Origin: Unio delphinus
Lineage: Eukaryota > Mollusca > Bivalvia > Unionida > Unionidae
Assembly (NCBI GenBank): GCA_029339505.1
Contig: JAQISU010000180.1
Location: forward strand, 678,501 to 742,500
DNA length: 64,000 bases
Reading direction: 5' to 3'
Part shown: positions 34,134 to 43,666 of the stretch, in pieces
Layout of the letters: each line of letters opens with the position of its first letter
Position numbering within the stretch: the stretch's first letter is position 1
Program-made: the position numbers and the translations under genes
Notes under the pieces: model-generated
What the model was told of the DNA's origin: nothing
Seen by the model: only the letters and a program-made list of their open reading frames with translations
The model's database searches: none

Positions 34134-35184
34134 CTAGTGGTTTAATTGTTTACTTAAATCCGCTACGAATTCCACATACCATGTTACTGAAACCCTAGCC
34201 AAATTGTTATCAGTCGTTGCTATCACGAATATTTCAGTTGTATCCTTGTCGATGATCGTTGATATTATATTGTTGACCCCAGATGAACTCGTTAATGAAA
34301 TATTAAACTGAGTCGGTGATACTAGTGTTAATCGATAAATACCCTTGACGGTTGCAGTGATATTTAATATATTGTTTGTAGGTGTCCACGTAAATTATCC
34401 GTGTTGGATCGCGTACACATTATTTATGATATTTGTTTGTTCGTGAGGGAGTTTTATTTTTTCAATGATTGCTATCATCCTCGTTGCATCAGTTTTGATT
34501 GCCTCGATGAAGTTTTTTATATCTTCGATTGATTTTTTAATATCAGGGAGTTATATGCCAATTTTATCCAACGTGGTTGCAAAAAATTTATCAGTGATAT
34601 TTGTACGAAATGATGTAAACTTTTCAACGTGATCTGCATACCTGGATTGAAGTTCTGCTAGTTCCAACATAGAAGTTTTTATCGTTGTGAGCTTCGGTGT
34701 GGTCACTGGAGGATTATCAAAAAAATTCTAATACGGGTTTATTAATATTGTCCATGATGGATTTTTGTAAATCAGTAAATTTATTAAATGTATTTATATG
34801 ATCGTCATACTTATCATTGAGTGATTTCAATGAATTCGCCGAGGATATATAATTGTTATTGAGTGTTAATATTTTATCTGTGATTGTTGAAACAAGTGCG
34901 CCTGGTTTGAGTTTACCCTGATTGGAAAACAACGCGATAGCATCTTCTACTGCGTTACGTTGTTTAACTAAAATATCATCAAGAGAAATATTAGTAGTTT
35001 TCAATTTACCCTGACGATCTTGAAATACATCTATTTCATTGGGATCAACATTTGCTAAGTTCAACATCTCAGCTATTTCATCTTCGATTATGTTTTTTAC
35101 ATCACCGGTTGCAAATATTTCTGCAGTGCCATCGGCACCGGGTTTATTTAACATTGATAAGGATAGTCCCCAAATATCAACCAT
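34134..35184 (-). pseudogene. Fibre-like / coiled-coil structural protein, copy 1
   Basis: I place the start at MVDIWG (35184) because copy 2 begins MIDIYG at the same spot. The N-terminal part contains VDPNEIDVFQDRQGKLKTTN. A coiled-coil stretch follows (KSLNDKYDDHINTFNKF; AELQSRYADHVEKF; IKKSIEDIKNFIEAI), and a beta-rich C-terminus has FTWTPTNNILNITATV, TLVSPTQFNISL and WYVEFVADL. A trimeric coiled-coil stalk ending in a beta domain would suit an attachment fibre; this is inference. A frameshift near 34720, and stops near 34550 and 34398, break it. Confidence 0.6.
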
Positions 35185-35199
35185 TGTTATTTTAAAAAT

Positions 35200-35748
35200 C
35201 TTTGATTTTCTAATTACTTCGTTGACGACTTCGTCGTTGCCAGCAACTACTTGTATATTCATTTATGACTTGATGAGGTGGTTTTCTTGATGATGAAATA
35301 GCGTCAAGGACATTCAATATTTCTATGCCGCATATTGGTGGGTCATTCATTTGTTGTGTTGGTAGCGTAGAATACCAAGTCTTCATTTTTAGAAAATCTT
35401 TGATTTTTGGAAAAGTGTTTAAGCGGTTTATATAACTCATAAATTCTTTAGGCGGCGCTAACCCATATGAATCGAAATAAACGATTACATGCGGATCAAT
35501 CACGTATGCAACCCAGCGAGCTCCAGGTCCTGTGATGTTATCGAGATTAATGATACCGGTTTCAACGTTTTTTGGTTGCATTGGCGACTGATCTTTCATA
35601 AAGACACCTCTGAAGTTTTTAATCGCTAGTTTTTTTTAGCGGTATCGAGTAAATCAAAATTTGACATGGGAATCGAAGATTCCACAATCGAAGGTTCCCG
35701 AGTTAGTAAACCGTTCCTGGTATTCTCAGGCCCTTTCCGCTGTACCAT
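35200..35748 (-). pseudogene. Adenain-like capsid maturation protease, copy 1
   Basis: Starts near ATG 35748, overlapping the end of the pX-like gene in another frame. A frameshift near 35635 leads to NFRGVFMKDQSP, then VETGIINLDNI, RWVAYVIDP, VYFDSYGLAPP, the acidic-residue strand of the triad, and CGIEILNVL with the nucleophile Cys. These are the order and spacing of the adenovirus protease family, used to mature capsids in adintoviruses and Polintons. At the catalytic His position this copy has Arg (ARWVAY); copy 2 keeps His. So besides the frameshift the active site is lost. The 3' end near 35205-35262 is also frame-shifted. Confidence 0.82.
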
Positions 35749-35770
35749 GAATACGGAGTTCCTGGTAGTC

Positions 35771-36148
35771 TTAGACCCTTTCCTTTTTTTTGTATCCTTG
35801 TCCAGTTGCTTTCTTTAGTGCCATCCCTGCCGCGGTACCAACGGCTCCTAACGCGGCCGCTTTAGCCACCGCTTGGGCTGCTGCTGCAGCTAACAACGGA
35901 AATATACCACCTGATTTATCATGTTTTTTTTATCGCAGCTGCAGAGAGTGTGATTTGAACGCCCTTTTTATCTTTGAAAGCATCATTGAAATGTTTTATC
36001 CAACGAGTTGTCAGCGACAATTTATTCTGACCACCAGACATCTGATTGTGTATCAGCGTTATCGTGGTTCCGCATTTTTTAGCTGATTCTGATTGCAATT
36101 TTTAATTTGACCAGGAGTTAACGCAACACTAATATGACTATATGACAT
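35771..36148 (-). pseudogene. pX-like small hydrophobic core/capsid peptide, copy 1
   Basis: ATG 36148, MSYSHISVALTPGQIK, matches the copy 2 start MSYNHISVTRTPGQIK. After indels the end reads SGGIFPLLAAAAA, an Ala/Gly-rich hydrophobic helix, then GAVGTAAGMALKKATGQGYKKK and a stop. Polintons and adintoviruses commonly have such a small peptide with a GG-LPLLA segment upstream of the protease and compared with adenovirus pX/pVI. Frame broken at two or more places. Confidence 0.65.
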
Positions 36149-36234
36149 TATTAAAACTACTAGCAGTTTAAATAACAGATTGATCTAATTGGAAAAATCC
36201 AAAAGGATTTTCAATTACATATTTTTGGAAAGCG

Positions 36235-37652
36235 CTACATGTTTTCTACTGGTGCATCGACTACTCTCATTCGTCCACCAACACCTTATAGTAACATTGA
36301 TTTGTCGCTGAGAATGACAGCAACTGCTCTGTAATTAGCAATACCACCAGGACGGGCTACACGAGCTATAAAGTGTATATCAACAACGGATTGTCTTGTT
36401 AAATCAAGATGTTCCAGTGAAAAGTAATAAATTGGATATAAACTTTTAAAATCCAACTGTGATATTTGGAGACCAGTATCGACATTTTGATCGCGTCCCA
36501 TATATGACAACAGACGATGATACACGCGTGCAATATGGTTAGTGGTGTAATTAAGTTGTATGTCATCGGATGGTTCCTGCTGGCCGTTTATTCTCAGCGA
36601 GACTATATTAACAATTATTTGATCAAATATTATATGACTTCGTTCTTGATTGCCAACTTGCGCGTTATTCTGTAGCGCAATAAATATATGACATGGAGCT
36701 GAAACACCTTGTTTTGATGCCAGGTGTCATGTAAATGTATCATCAACATCATTCCTGTTTAGTATCCGTGGTCACTGTTAGCCAACTTAGCAATGATTTT
36801 CCTCCATGATCCATAAATGATAGCAATCGCTTTTCTGTTGTGATTGATGGAGTCATTACTGGCATCCACAGTGATAGTTTTGTTAAAATGACTTTACCCT
36901 CGGGAGCACCAGCATCACGCCAGATTGCATCATTATCATTACCCTTTTTGCACGAGTGCTACTGTATGCTTCGCTCCATCGATAACTTTTCGGACATTTC
37001 TACAGAATCCAAATATATGATGCAGTGGAATCGCGCATGAAAATCGTCAATGCTGTCCCTCTAATGCTGCTACGTGTGTTGCAAACCCTAGGTTGTAATT
37101 AGGAATATTATTTATGACATAAAAATCAGCAGCTGGTCTTACATATCCGGGTGGTACTTGATTAACCGCAGCAGCATTTGCTGCCTTTACTCTAGAATAC
37201 TGGATGTGTTCAGCGTTATTAGTAGTATCCTTAAAAAACATCATAGATGGACCCGCCAATCTTGTATAATCATCAGAATATCTTGTTAATCCTGTTATTG
37301 TTGTAGGAATATCAACCTCACGTTCAATAGATTCAACTTCTCTTACATCAATCATATATCTAGCACTTTCAAGTAGCGCCATGATACCATTATTAACAAA
37401 ACCAACTCGGATAGTTGGGTTATTGTCATATGGTGTATTAGCTGCAACATTTGTTACAAGTTCTCCTTCTACTTCGATAAACGCTTCAGCGGGTAGAAAA
37501 TATTTACTGGTATCATGAACTTGAAGTTCGATTCTTGATCGAAGATCGGGTTGTACTGCGTGATAAGAATAAAATTGATAATCGCCTACAGAATCATCTT
37601 TACGCACTGGGGAGTCCATATCAAACGCTGGATCAAGCGTCTGTTTGAACAT
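36235..37652 (-). pseudogene. Major capsid protein (double jelly-roll, Polinton type), copy 1
   Basis: ATG 37652, preceded by GGAATATATAATAAA, the same as at copy 2's start. About 470 codons. The intact N-terminal 200 residues hold FDMDSPVRKD, YQFYSYHAVQPD and YFLPAEAFIEVEGEL, the early strands of the first jelly roll. After frameshifts at about 37045 and 36960, NDAIWRDAGAPEGKVIL and KRLLSFMDHGGKS appear, then, shifted again near 36770 and 36520, YPIYYFSLEHLDLTRQS and a GGRMRVVDAP end. The DAIWR-GKV-W-P-S pattern is the one I know from F54H12.2-like Polinton capsid proteins. It forms the icosahedral shell. Confidence 0.8.
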
Positions 37653-37687
37653 TTTATTATATATTCCTCGATCTAAATCATGATTTT

Positions 37688-38079
37688 TATCGTCGTCGTC
37701 GTGGTTTTAAGCCACTTCTCGCTATCATGTTTGCAATATTATTTCACTGTGCCTCATATACATCCGAAGTCGCCAACGATGCTAATTTTTTATCTACTGC
37801 GTTATTTATTATTGTACTAACATTTGTAGACATCACTTGTGTAGATGGTAACGCCAATGACGAAGTCATTGGTTTCTTTCTTCGTCGAACTAGCGATATT
37901 AATTTATCCTTTGCAGTGGAAAATACTTTCGAGGTAACATCTCCAATATCACGAATAACATCAATAGCTTTCATTGATAATTGTTTTGCTAGCGACGCCA
38001 CTTTTGGAGCCATTCTTGCAAATAACCCTGCAATGGTATTGCCAAGACTATCACCATAATACACTTTGTAAACAGGCAA
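37688..38079 (-). pseudogene. Basic minor structural protein with GLFARM motif, copy 1
   Basis: The frame begins PVYKVYYGDSLGNTIAGLFARMAPK and ends with an Arg-rich GLKPRRRR. An in-frame TGA (37744-37746) precedes the final 18 codons. No ATG is seen at the start; copy 2 has ATG where this copy has GTG. The G-LG-GLF-P pattern near the N-terminus and basic end resemble minor capsid/core proteins next to the Polinton capsid gene. It may bind DNA within the particle (inference). Confidence 0.6.
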
Positions 38080-38208
38080 TCACGAATTTACTACATAGAC
38101 GCTGGTTGGTTTATCATGGTTGTAGTGTATGATCATCTTATTATAAAAACACTAGTGTTTTCTAAATGAATATTTATCTAATGTGGTGATGAAAAATCCA
38201 AGGGATTT

Positions 38209-39293
38209 TCAGTCACTATGATAACCGTGATGCTCGGCTAACTCATCAATGAAATCTCGATATGTTTTGATATCCATAATACCGATTGAAATAACCGCAT
38301 ACAGATATCAGCTGCTTCATTAATTATTTCCGGTGAGTTATTTCCAGCTCGTTTTCCTCCTATGAGAACCTCTAATCGTGCTATATCACTGAGAATATTA
38401 CCAGGACAACGAACAAGACCACCACTTTGGGTTCCACTTGAATATCCATGTCCTGTTGTACCAGTTGCACCTTTTTTAGAATCAACTCTGGTATTTGATG
38501 GGTGGATTGGGATACAAAAGGCGCAACTGGTATCGGTGGGCTTTCTATTTGAGATATCAACCTTTCAAGTTTCTCAAATTCTTTATCATTGTGTGGTAGT
38601 TGAGACCTATCGATTTTTGCCAAATATAGTTTTTTTTGCCCAGGTGCCTTTAGAAGTTATAGTGTCTTCAAATGCTTCATTCATATATTGTTCTCTTTGA
38701 CCCTTTGGAAATGAATCAACGATAAATTGAGCAAACCTTTTATCAATCTTAAATTCTTTCTTAATTTCATTTATCACATCACTTTTAAATATCTTTTTAG
38801 GGTCAAGATTTCTTCGTTCTGTTTTACCCTTTTGTTCTTCTTTCTCTTCTTTTCTTGCAATAACACCCTCTTCTTGTTCTTCTTTTCTTGCAATAGCACC
38901 CTCTTCTTGTTCTTCAATAATATCACTTATTTGTTCAACTTCTTCTTGTCGTTCTCGTTCTTGTTGTTCTTGAAGTCGTGCGGCAGTTAAGTGTTTTTAA
39001 AAATGTCCTTGTTTGTTTGGATCTTTTTGCTATTTTTTCAAGTACAGGAAGAAGAGGTGTTTTTTTCCCTTTTTTTCTTCCTCGGGGATATCTTTGTATA
39101 TTGCTCGCTCAGTGGCTGATATTACCCATTTAGTTGCCGTGGGTATTGGCTTAAACAGGTCTTCGGTCCCTGTTGTAAAATCAGTCTCTAAACTCTGTCT
39201 AGCTTGTAGTTTTTCTCTAACAGAATCACGAATTGGTATGAATTTCTTAATTGCGACTAATCTTTCACGCGCTAATCTAGCTTCGTTTACCAT
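38209..39293 (-). pseudogene. Coiled-coil structural protein of unknown function, copy 1
   Basis: ATG 39293, preceded by TTCTATATA. About 360 codons. The N-terminus runs RLARERLVAIKKFIPIRDSV and is closely matched in copy 2. After a frameshift near 39035 it contains a charged coiled coil with the tandem EQEEGxIARKEE, then IFKSDVINEIKKEFKID and FPKGQREQYMNEAF. The last part ends FIDELAEHHGYHSD; copy 2 ends in a similar way. Many frame breaks are in the last third. No domain recognised. Confidence 0.55.
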
Positions 39294-39422
39294 TATATAG
39301 AACGACAGATTGTCTTGTTAAATGTACGATAGATGTTAAATGCAGTGAAAAATGACAAAAAAGCAATGAAAAATGCAACAAAAATGACCAAAAATAGGTG
39401 AGTTCATTGTATTGTATAGAAC

Positions 39423-39775
39423 TTATTCTGTTGAGGTAACCAAAGTGGGGTTTTCGGTTTGGCGGATAATATCTCTTATTGTTTTAACTCTCAAATTAAT
39501 TTCATATTGCTGCCCCAATTCTTTTCTGATTTTTTCGACAACAGTGAATAACGGGACAAACTTACTGACGTCATTATATAATGCAAGGGAGTCGCGAATA
39601 GCATTCTGTATTTTCTTTATAAAAGCATGCCTTTTTTGTAATACATAGCGTTGTATTCAATATCTTGAAAATCAGAAAGAATCTGATCACAATTTAATTT
39701 ATCTGATAATTGAATTCCTTGATTTTTCAAATTTGAAATCTCAGATATGATCTCATCGATATTTTCAGAATTCAT
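39423..39775 (-). pseudogene. Small conserved viral protein, copy 1
   Basis: ATG 39775, right after ATTATATATAA. It begins MNSENIDEIISEISNLKN and includes QGIQLSDKLNCDQILSDF, near-identical to copy 2 (49439-49179, minus). A frameshift near 39640 leads to a second half, IRDSLALYNDVSKFVPLF. About 115 codons. No motif recognised; helical and acidic. It is the terminal gene of the late cluster, next to the nested inverted repeat. Confidence 0.6.
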
Positions 39776-39789
39776 TTATATATAATAAT

Positions 39790-40859
39790 ATATATTTCTA
39801 ATTTGAAAAATTGATATTGAATTCATTTATATATTGATATTGATATATTTATCAAAAATGAGCGGTTATCATTCACACTGGGTAGCCTTTGTGTTTTTCA
39901 TAGGGGGCGCCCATAGACATATCTCCAAGTGAATTTTCTAAGCGAAACGAAATGTTAGAATATTCTGAAGCCTGTCTATGTAGTTTTTGTACACCTCCCC
40001 CAAGAATTAATTTCCAGGGGGTGTATAAAAATCACACCGTCACGTATTTGACGTGACGGGAAGTGTACTGAGGTACCTTTGGGCTGGCGCCCCCAATCAT
40101 ATAGAAAAAAACATCCAAATCGGTACCGTCGACAGTATGTCAGTTACGGGAATCGAACGATGGGCCTCTGGGCGAGACCGCAATGTGTTACGTATACGCT
40201 AGATTCGATATCTACAAGTAAATGCTTTTGAATATAATATATCTCTATCAAACCAAATACTTGAAAAAAAAAGAATACAACTTTTTGTAATACTACATAT
40301 TTGATTCGTTTTCTTACAAATTTATCTCAATTGAGAATCATGAGAGTTAAATAGTAAAATATGGTTAAACTGTCTTCCATTCCTAAGCTATATTTTTCCT
40401 AAATGGACAATTATTATAGTAAATAGAGAGACAGTCTGACGGAAGAAGACAAACAGACACATAGTCATAATCCATTAACTGTGATCATAACATTTATATC
40501 ACGGGTTAACATTAGTTTGTTACAAGCAATAATTAAATAGTGTAGACGAGATCTGGAAACTGCAAAATGACTAGGATATATAAGTCTGTTTGCTGTAAGA
40601 TTGCATTTATATTGATTCCCCCCAGCTGACTGACAGACATAGTATTATCCTCTGTGGGAGTGCAAATCGATAGAAGGGATGGCCAGAGCTAATGTTACTA
40701 GGACATCAATAGTCTTATTGATTTGTCTTAGAACAGGCGCAAGGGCGCGGACAGTAACAGAGTTATTTAAAAAAAACACGGAAATTATTTTTTTTTTAAA
40801 ACCACTTGCTATTGTTTGATTTGGAAACGCTAGCTTTTCTACGACAGGTTCAAAGTACT
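39790..40859. other. Copy 1 right non-coding region
   Basis: No gene. It contains a nested inverted repeat (39989-40068), a tRNA-like stretch (about 40138-40208) and AT-rich sequence up to the right terminal repeat. Confidence 0.6.
39989..40068. promoter_or_regulatory. Nested inverted repeat near proviral end, copy 1
   Basis: The outer arms GTACACCTCCC (39989-39999) and GGGAAGTGTAC (40058-40068) pair with one mismatch. Inside, CCGTCACGT (40037-40045) and ACGTGACGG (40051-40059) pair perfectly around a 5-base loop; this stem overlaps the outer right arm by two bases. A comparable structure is in copy 2 at 49816-49916 in the same position relative to the small gene. Candidate origin, packaging or hairpin-replication signal (inference). 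Confidence 0.55.
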
Positions 40860-41068
40860 ATCGTTAAAAAATTGTTAAAACCATAGCAGCAGCAGGGGCT
40901 AGGGGACAACAATTGTGGCGTTTTTTTTTTTTGTCAAATGAGCCTCTATAAAATATTTACAAGGAAGTCTTAGTTTGCCAAAGTGACGCTTTTTTATGAT
41001 TTCGAAGAAGCTTTGATTTGCTAAATTGACGCCTCTAAAAAGTTGTCCGATTCGCCCCTGTTGCTGCT
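40860..41068 (-). repeat. Copy 1 right terminal inverted repeat
   Basis: 209 bp matching, in reverse complement, the two pieces of the left terminus. A variable T-run (40921-40932) corresponds to the A-tract where the composite inserted at the left. Confidence 0.93.
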
Positions 41069-41230
41069 TGAACCATTAATATCACATGCCACATATGTTC
41101 TCCCTTCCGCTGCCTCTGAACCACACCTTATAACATAAGGTGAACTGAATTTCCTTGTCAGAGATGTGTCGTTATGAAACTATGTATCGTTTCAGATGAA
41201 AAATGTTCTCCTAACCTTTATGCATTCAAC
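41069..41230 (+). pseudogene. Right-hand part of the interrupted CYFC-type ORF
   Basis: Starts with the duplicated TGAAC. Continuing the frame of the left part across the duplication, it reads YVLPSAASEPHLIT, one TAA, then GELNFLVRDVSL. From memory, EPHLIT-ELN-LVRDL follows the CYFC region in the same multicopy invertebrate protein, which supports a provirus insertion between the two. Beyond about 41190 the similarity fades. Confidence 0.6.
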
Positions 41231-41867
41231 AAGCATCTTAAAGTGGCCTTCTCTTTGCAAAACGTAAATTAAGAAATGATAAGGCAAATTTATGATTGAA
41301 CTGAGTTATCAATAATCAGGCGCCATAGCCGCAATTGCTGAATTAAGCCTGAACTCAAAGTATGAACGTCATTTCGATTTTCAATCTGACAGTCTAATCA
41401 CTTCTTTGTCATGCAACTGTAACTATCTTGTCTTACTTTATGTTCTGACTAATTCCAATAAATTAGAAATCACCATAAATGTATCGACTGCTGCTTTGCC
41501 TAGATTACGATTCCCTTTATCACTTACCCTTTTCCTAAAGAAACATATGCTAATCTATAATGTGGTTCTTAGAGTATCGATTTTATTCATGAAACTGAAA
41601 GCTTTAAAATTCTAAACTCACTTTCGTCGCCTTAAAGTATATTTTTACATTGAGTTTTTTTGTGGCGGAGATAAAAACGATAATTGTACTACGTATCTTT
41701 AATTGTGTCCATTAACACAGATATAATCAAATTTGCTTTCTGGGATATTGTAATGTTTATAGTAAGGAATTATTTTTCAATTGTTTCCCATATTCTGTTG
41801 AATTTTTGTACTTTCAAAAGCTGATACAGGTTCAAATCTTTGAGTGGAATATTATGTTCTAGAGCAG
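41231..41867. other. Spacer between the two proviruses
   Basis: AT-rich, no gene recognised. May hold the decayed end of the interrupted ORF. Confidence 0.45.
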
Positions 41868-42085
41868 AGAGTGCGACCCCTACAACTGTTTTAGAGGCGT
41901 CCATTTGTTAAATAAAGGCCTCTTACGAAAAAAAAAGTCACAACACAAAAACAAAGCTTCTATCTAACCGAGAGTGTTTTTGTTGTTGTTGTTGTTGTCA
42001 TTTGTTTAAATTATGACGGGTGTGATTGTTTATTTTTTGACGGATATTCGAAGTCGTACCCTCTCTGCTGCTATGAATTAAATCA
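41868..42085 (+). repeat. Copy 2 left terminal repeat (diverged)
   Basis: CCCCTACAACTGTTTTAGAG and GGCGTCCATTTGTTAAAT match the outer part of the copy 1 terminal repeat (GGACAACTTTTTAGAGGCGTCAATTT...) in left-end orientation, and CTCTCTGCTGCTATGAATTA matches the inner CTGCTGCTAT part. Its length, about 210 bp, is also the same. No right-hand partner remains. Confidence 0.65.
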
Positions 42086-42098
42086 TCATATCACAATA

Positions 42099-43166
42099 AT
42101 GGTCGGAGAATTGTTAACAACTAGATTAGCTCGAGGAAGACTAGCAGCGATTAAGAAATTTATACCCGTCCGTGATTCTGTCAGACAAAAATTACAACCA
42201 AGACAAGTTTCTCAAGTCGTTTTGCAACTGGTGCTGAACGATTATTTAAACCCGTTACAACAACTACCAAAGATGGTATATATGTAATAAAAGAAAGAGA
42301 AAAAGTAATTAAAGGTGTTCTTGATGAACTTTAAAAAATCGTTGAGATAGCTGAAGAAACATCTAGACTTACAAAATCTTCATGAAGATCCTTCGGTAAG
42401 ACTTCAATCTAGTTCAAAAAGAATGGATGAAGAAATAGTCGAAGAATAACGTAATTGATTTACTGAGGATAGTTTAACAACAATCGATAAAAGTAATTCA
42501 GATCATTTTATTGAATTTGTTGCTACTCGTTACGAAGATAGAAAAAGAATGTTGAAACCGGAACATAAAAAATATGTTAGAGATGTTCTAGAATGGGCTG
42601 ATGTACTTTATAAAATTAAAACTAAAACAAATCGAGTCGATACAAAAAGTGCATCATATATAGGACATCTCAATGTGATAGATGAAGTTTAAGATCGATA
42701 TGAAAAACAAAATAAGCAAGAAATAGAAAAACAAAAAGGAAAGAAAAACAGGAAAAACAGCAAAAGAAAGAAAACAATCTTCCAATCAACTTCCTCCACC
42801 TCAACAAGAGAAAAAACAGAAAAAGATGTTCTAAGAAGTTTGATGGGATCTCTCCAAGAAGAATCGGATGATCTGCAAGGTGCAACTGGTTATAGTAGGG
42901 GTGATGGATTTTCTCTGAGTTGAACTCCAAGCGGTGCTCCGAGTGGAAATCAGAGAAGTGGTCTCGTTGCCTGTCCTAATAATATTCTCTCCGAGATAAC
43001 ATGATTAGAAATTCTCATAGGGGGTAAACGAGCTGGAAATAACTCTCCAGAAATAATTAATGAAGCCGCTGATATTTGTAGACAATTATGTCAAGGTGTT
43101 ATCATGGACATTAGAGTATATCGCGAGTTTATCTATGAACTTATCGATGGATACCACAGTGATTAA
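42099..43166 (+). pseudogene. Coiled-coil structural protein, copy 2
   Basis: ATG 42099. RLARGRLAAIKKFIPVRDSVR matches the copy 1 protein; FVATRYEDRKR and LEWADVLYKI follow, then a Lys/Gln-rich coiled region, GSLQEESDDLQGATG, and an end with DIRVYREFIYELIDGYHSD. At least five frame breaks. Confidence 0.6.
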
Positions 43167-43275
43167 TTATCACCACGATTAGAAAAAATAACAATTAGAT
43201 AAGATGATAATACACTATCACCATTATAAACCAACCATGGCCTACGTAGTAAAATAATGATTACCCGTTTACAGA

Positions 43276-43662
43276 ATGGTTTATGGAGATGGTCTTGGTG
43301 ATTTTATTCAAGGGTTATTTGCAAGGATGGCTCCAAAAATAGCACCAAGCGCAAAACAATTATCGATGAAAGCTATTAATGTTATTGGTGAAATAGCTCC
43401 TGGTGCTATTAGTAATATTGTAAGAAAGGTGTTTTCTGCAGCTAAAGAAAGACTAACACGAATAATGCGACAAAAACCGCAGCCAGTAAAATTACCATCA
43501 ACAGAAATTATGCCCGCAAATGTCAGTAAAATAATAAACCAAGCCGCAGATCAAACTCTAGCAGCCATGATAAATGAAGGATCCGATACACAGGGAAATA
43601 TTACTGCAAATTTAATAGCAGGAAGTGGTTTGGGATCGCGATTTAGATCGAGAAATATATAA
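43276..43662 (+). CDS. Basic minor structural protein with GLFARM motif, copy 2 (intact frame)
   Basis: 128 codons from ATG 43276, unbroken. YGDGLGDFIQGLFARMAPK is followed by AKQLSMKAINVIGEIAPG, PSTEIMPANVSKIINQAADQTLAAM and a GSGLGSRFRSRNI basic tail. One of the few viral frames here without a lesion. Located between the coiled-coil and capsid genes as in copy 1. LPVY precedes the ATG in the same frame in both copies, so the original start may have been a little upstream. Confidence 0.65.
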   Translation: MVYGDGLGDFIQGLFARMAPKIAPSAKQLSMKAINVIGEIAPGAISNIVRKVFSAAKERLTRIMRQKPQPVKLPSTEIMPANVSKIINQAADQTLAAMINEGSDTQGNITANLIAGSGLGSRFRSRNI

Positions 43663-43666
43663 TAAA

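Larger units (their letters stand above)
22925..41068. mobile_element. Endogenous Polinton/adintovirus-like provirus, copy 1
   Basis: The outer ends are an inverted repeat. The left half is split: 22925-23042 plus 26017-26084 match 40860-41068 in reverse complement. The tips start AG (AGCAGCAG at left, AGCAGCAAC at right) and the flanks are TGAAC (22920-22924 and 41069-41073), or TTGAAC if one shared base is counted. Polintons/Mavericks are known for AG tips and 6-bp duplications. Without the nested 2,974-bp insertion the provirus is about 15.2 kb. Its gene set is ATPase, PLA2, rve integrase, polymerase-helicase, protease, double jelly-roll capsid and penton-like protein. Nearly every gene is broken, so it is inactive. 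Confidence 0.9.

Noticed and set aside
37727..38059. 110-codon plus-strand frame, and similar plus-strand frames across the late cluster (35039-35290, 38362-38990)
   Set aside because: Shadows of the minus-strand viral genes; translations are unlike any protein and copy 2 conservation follows the other strand.
26017..40920. Provirus limited to 14.9 kb with a 62-bp terminal repeat
   Set aside because: The inverted repeat continues outward on both sides (22925-23042 and 40921-41068) once the nested insertion is recognised, and only those outer ends have a matching target duplication.
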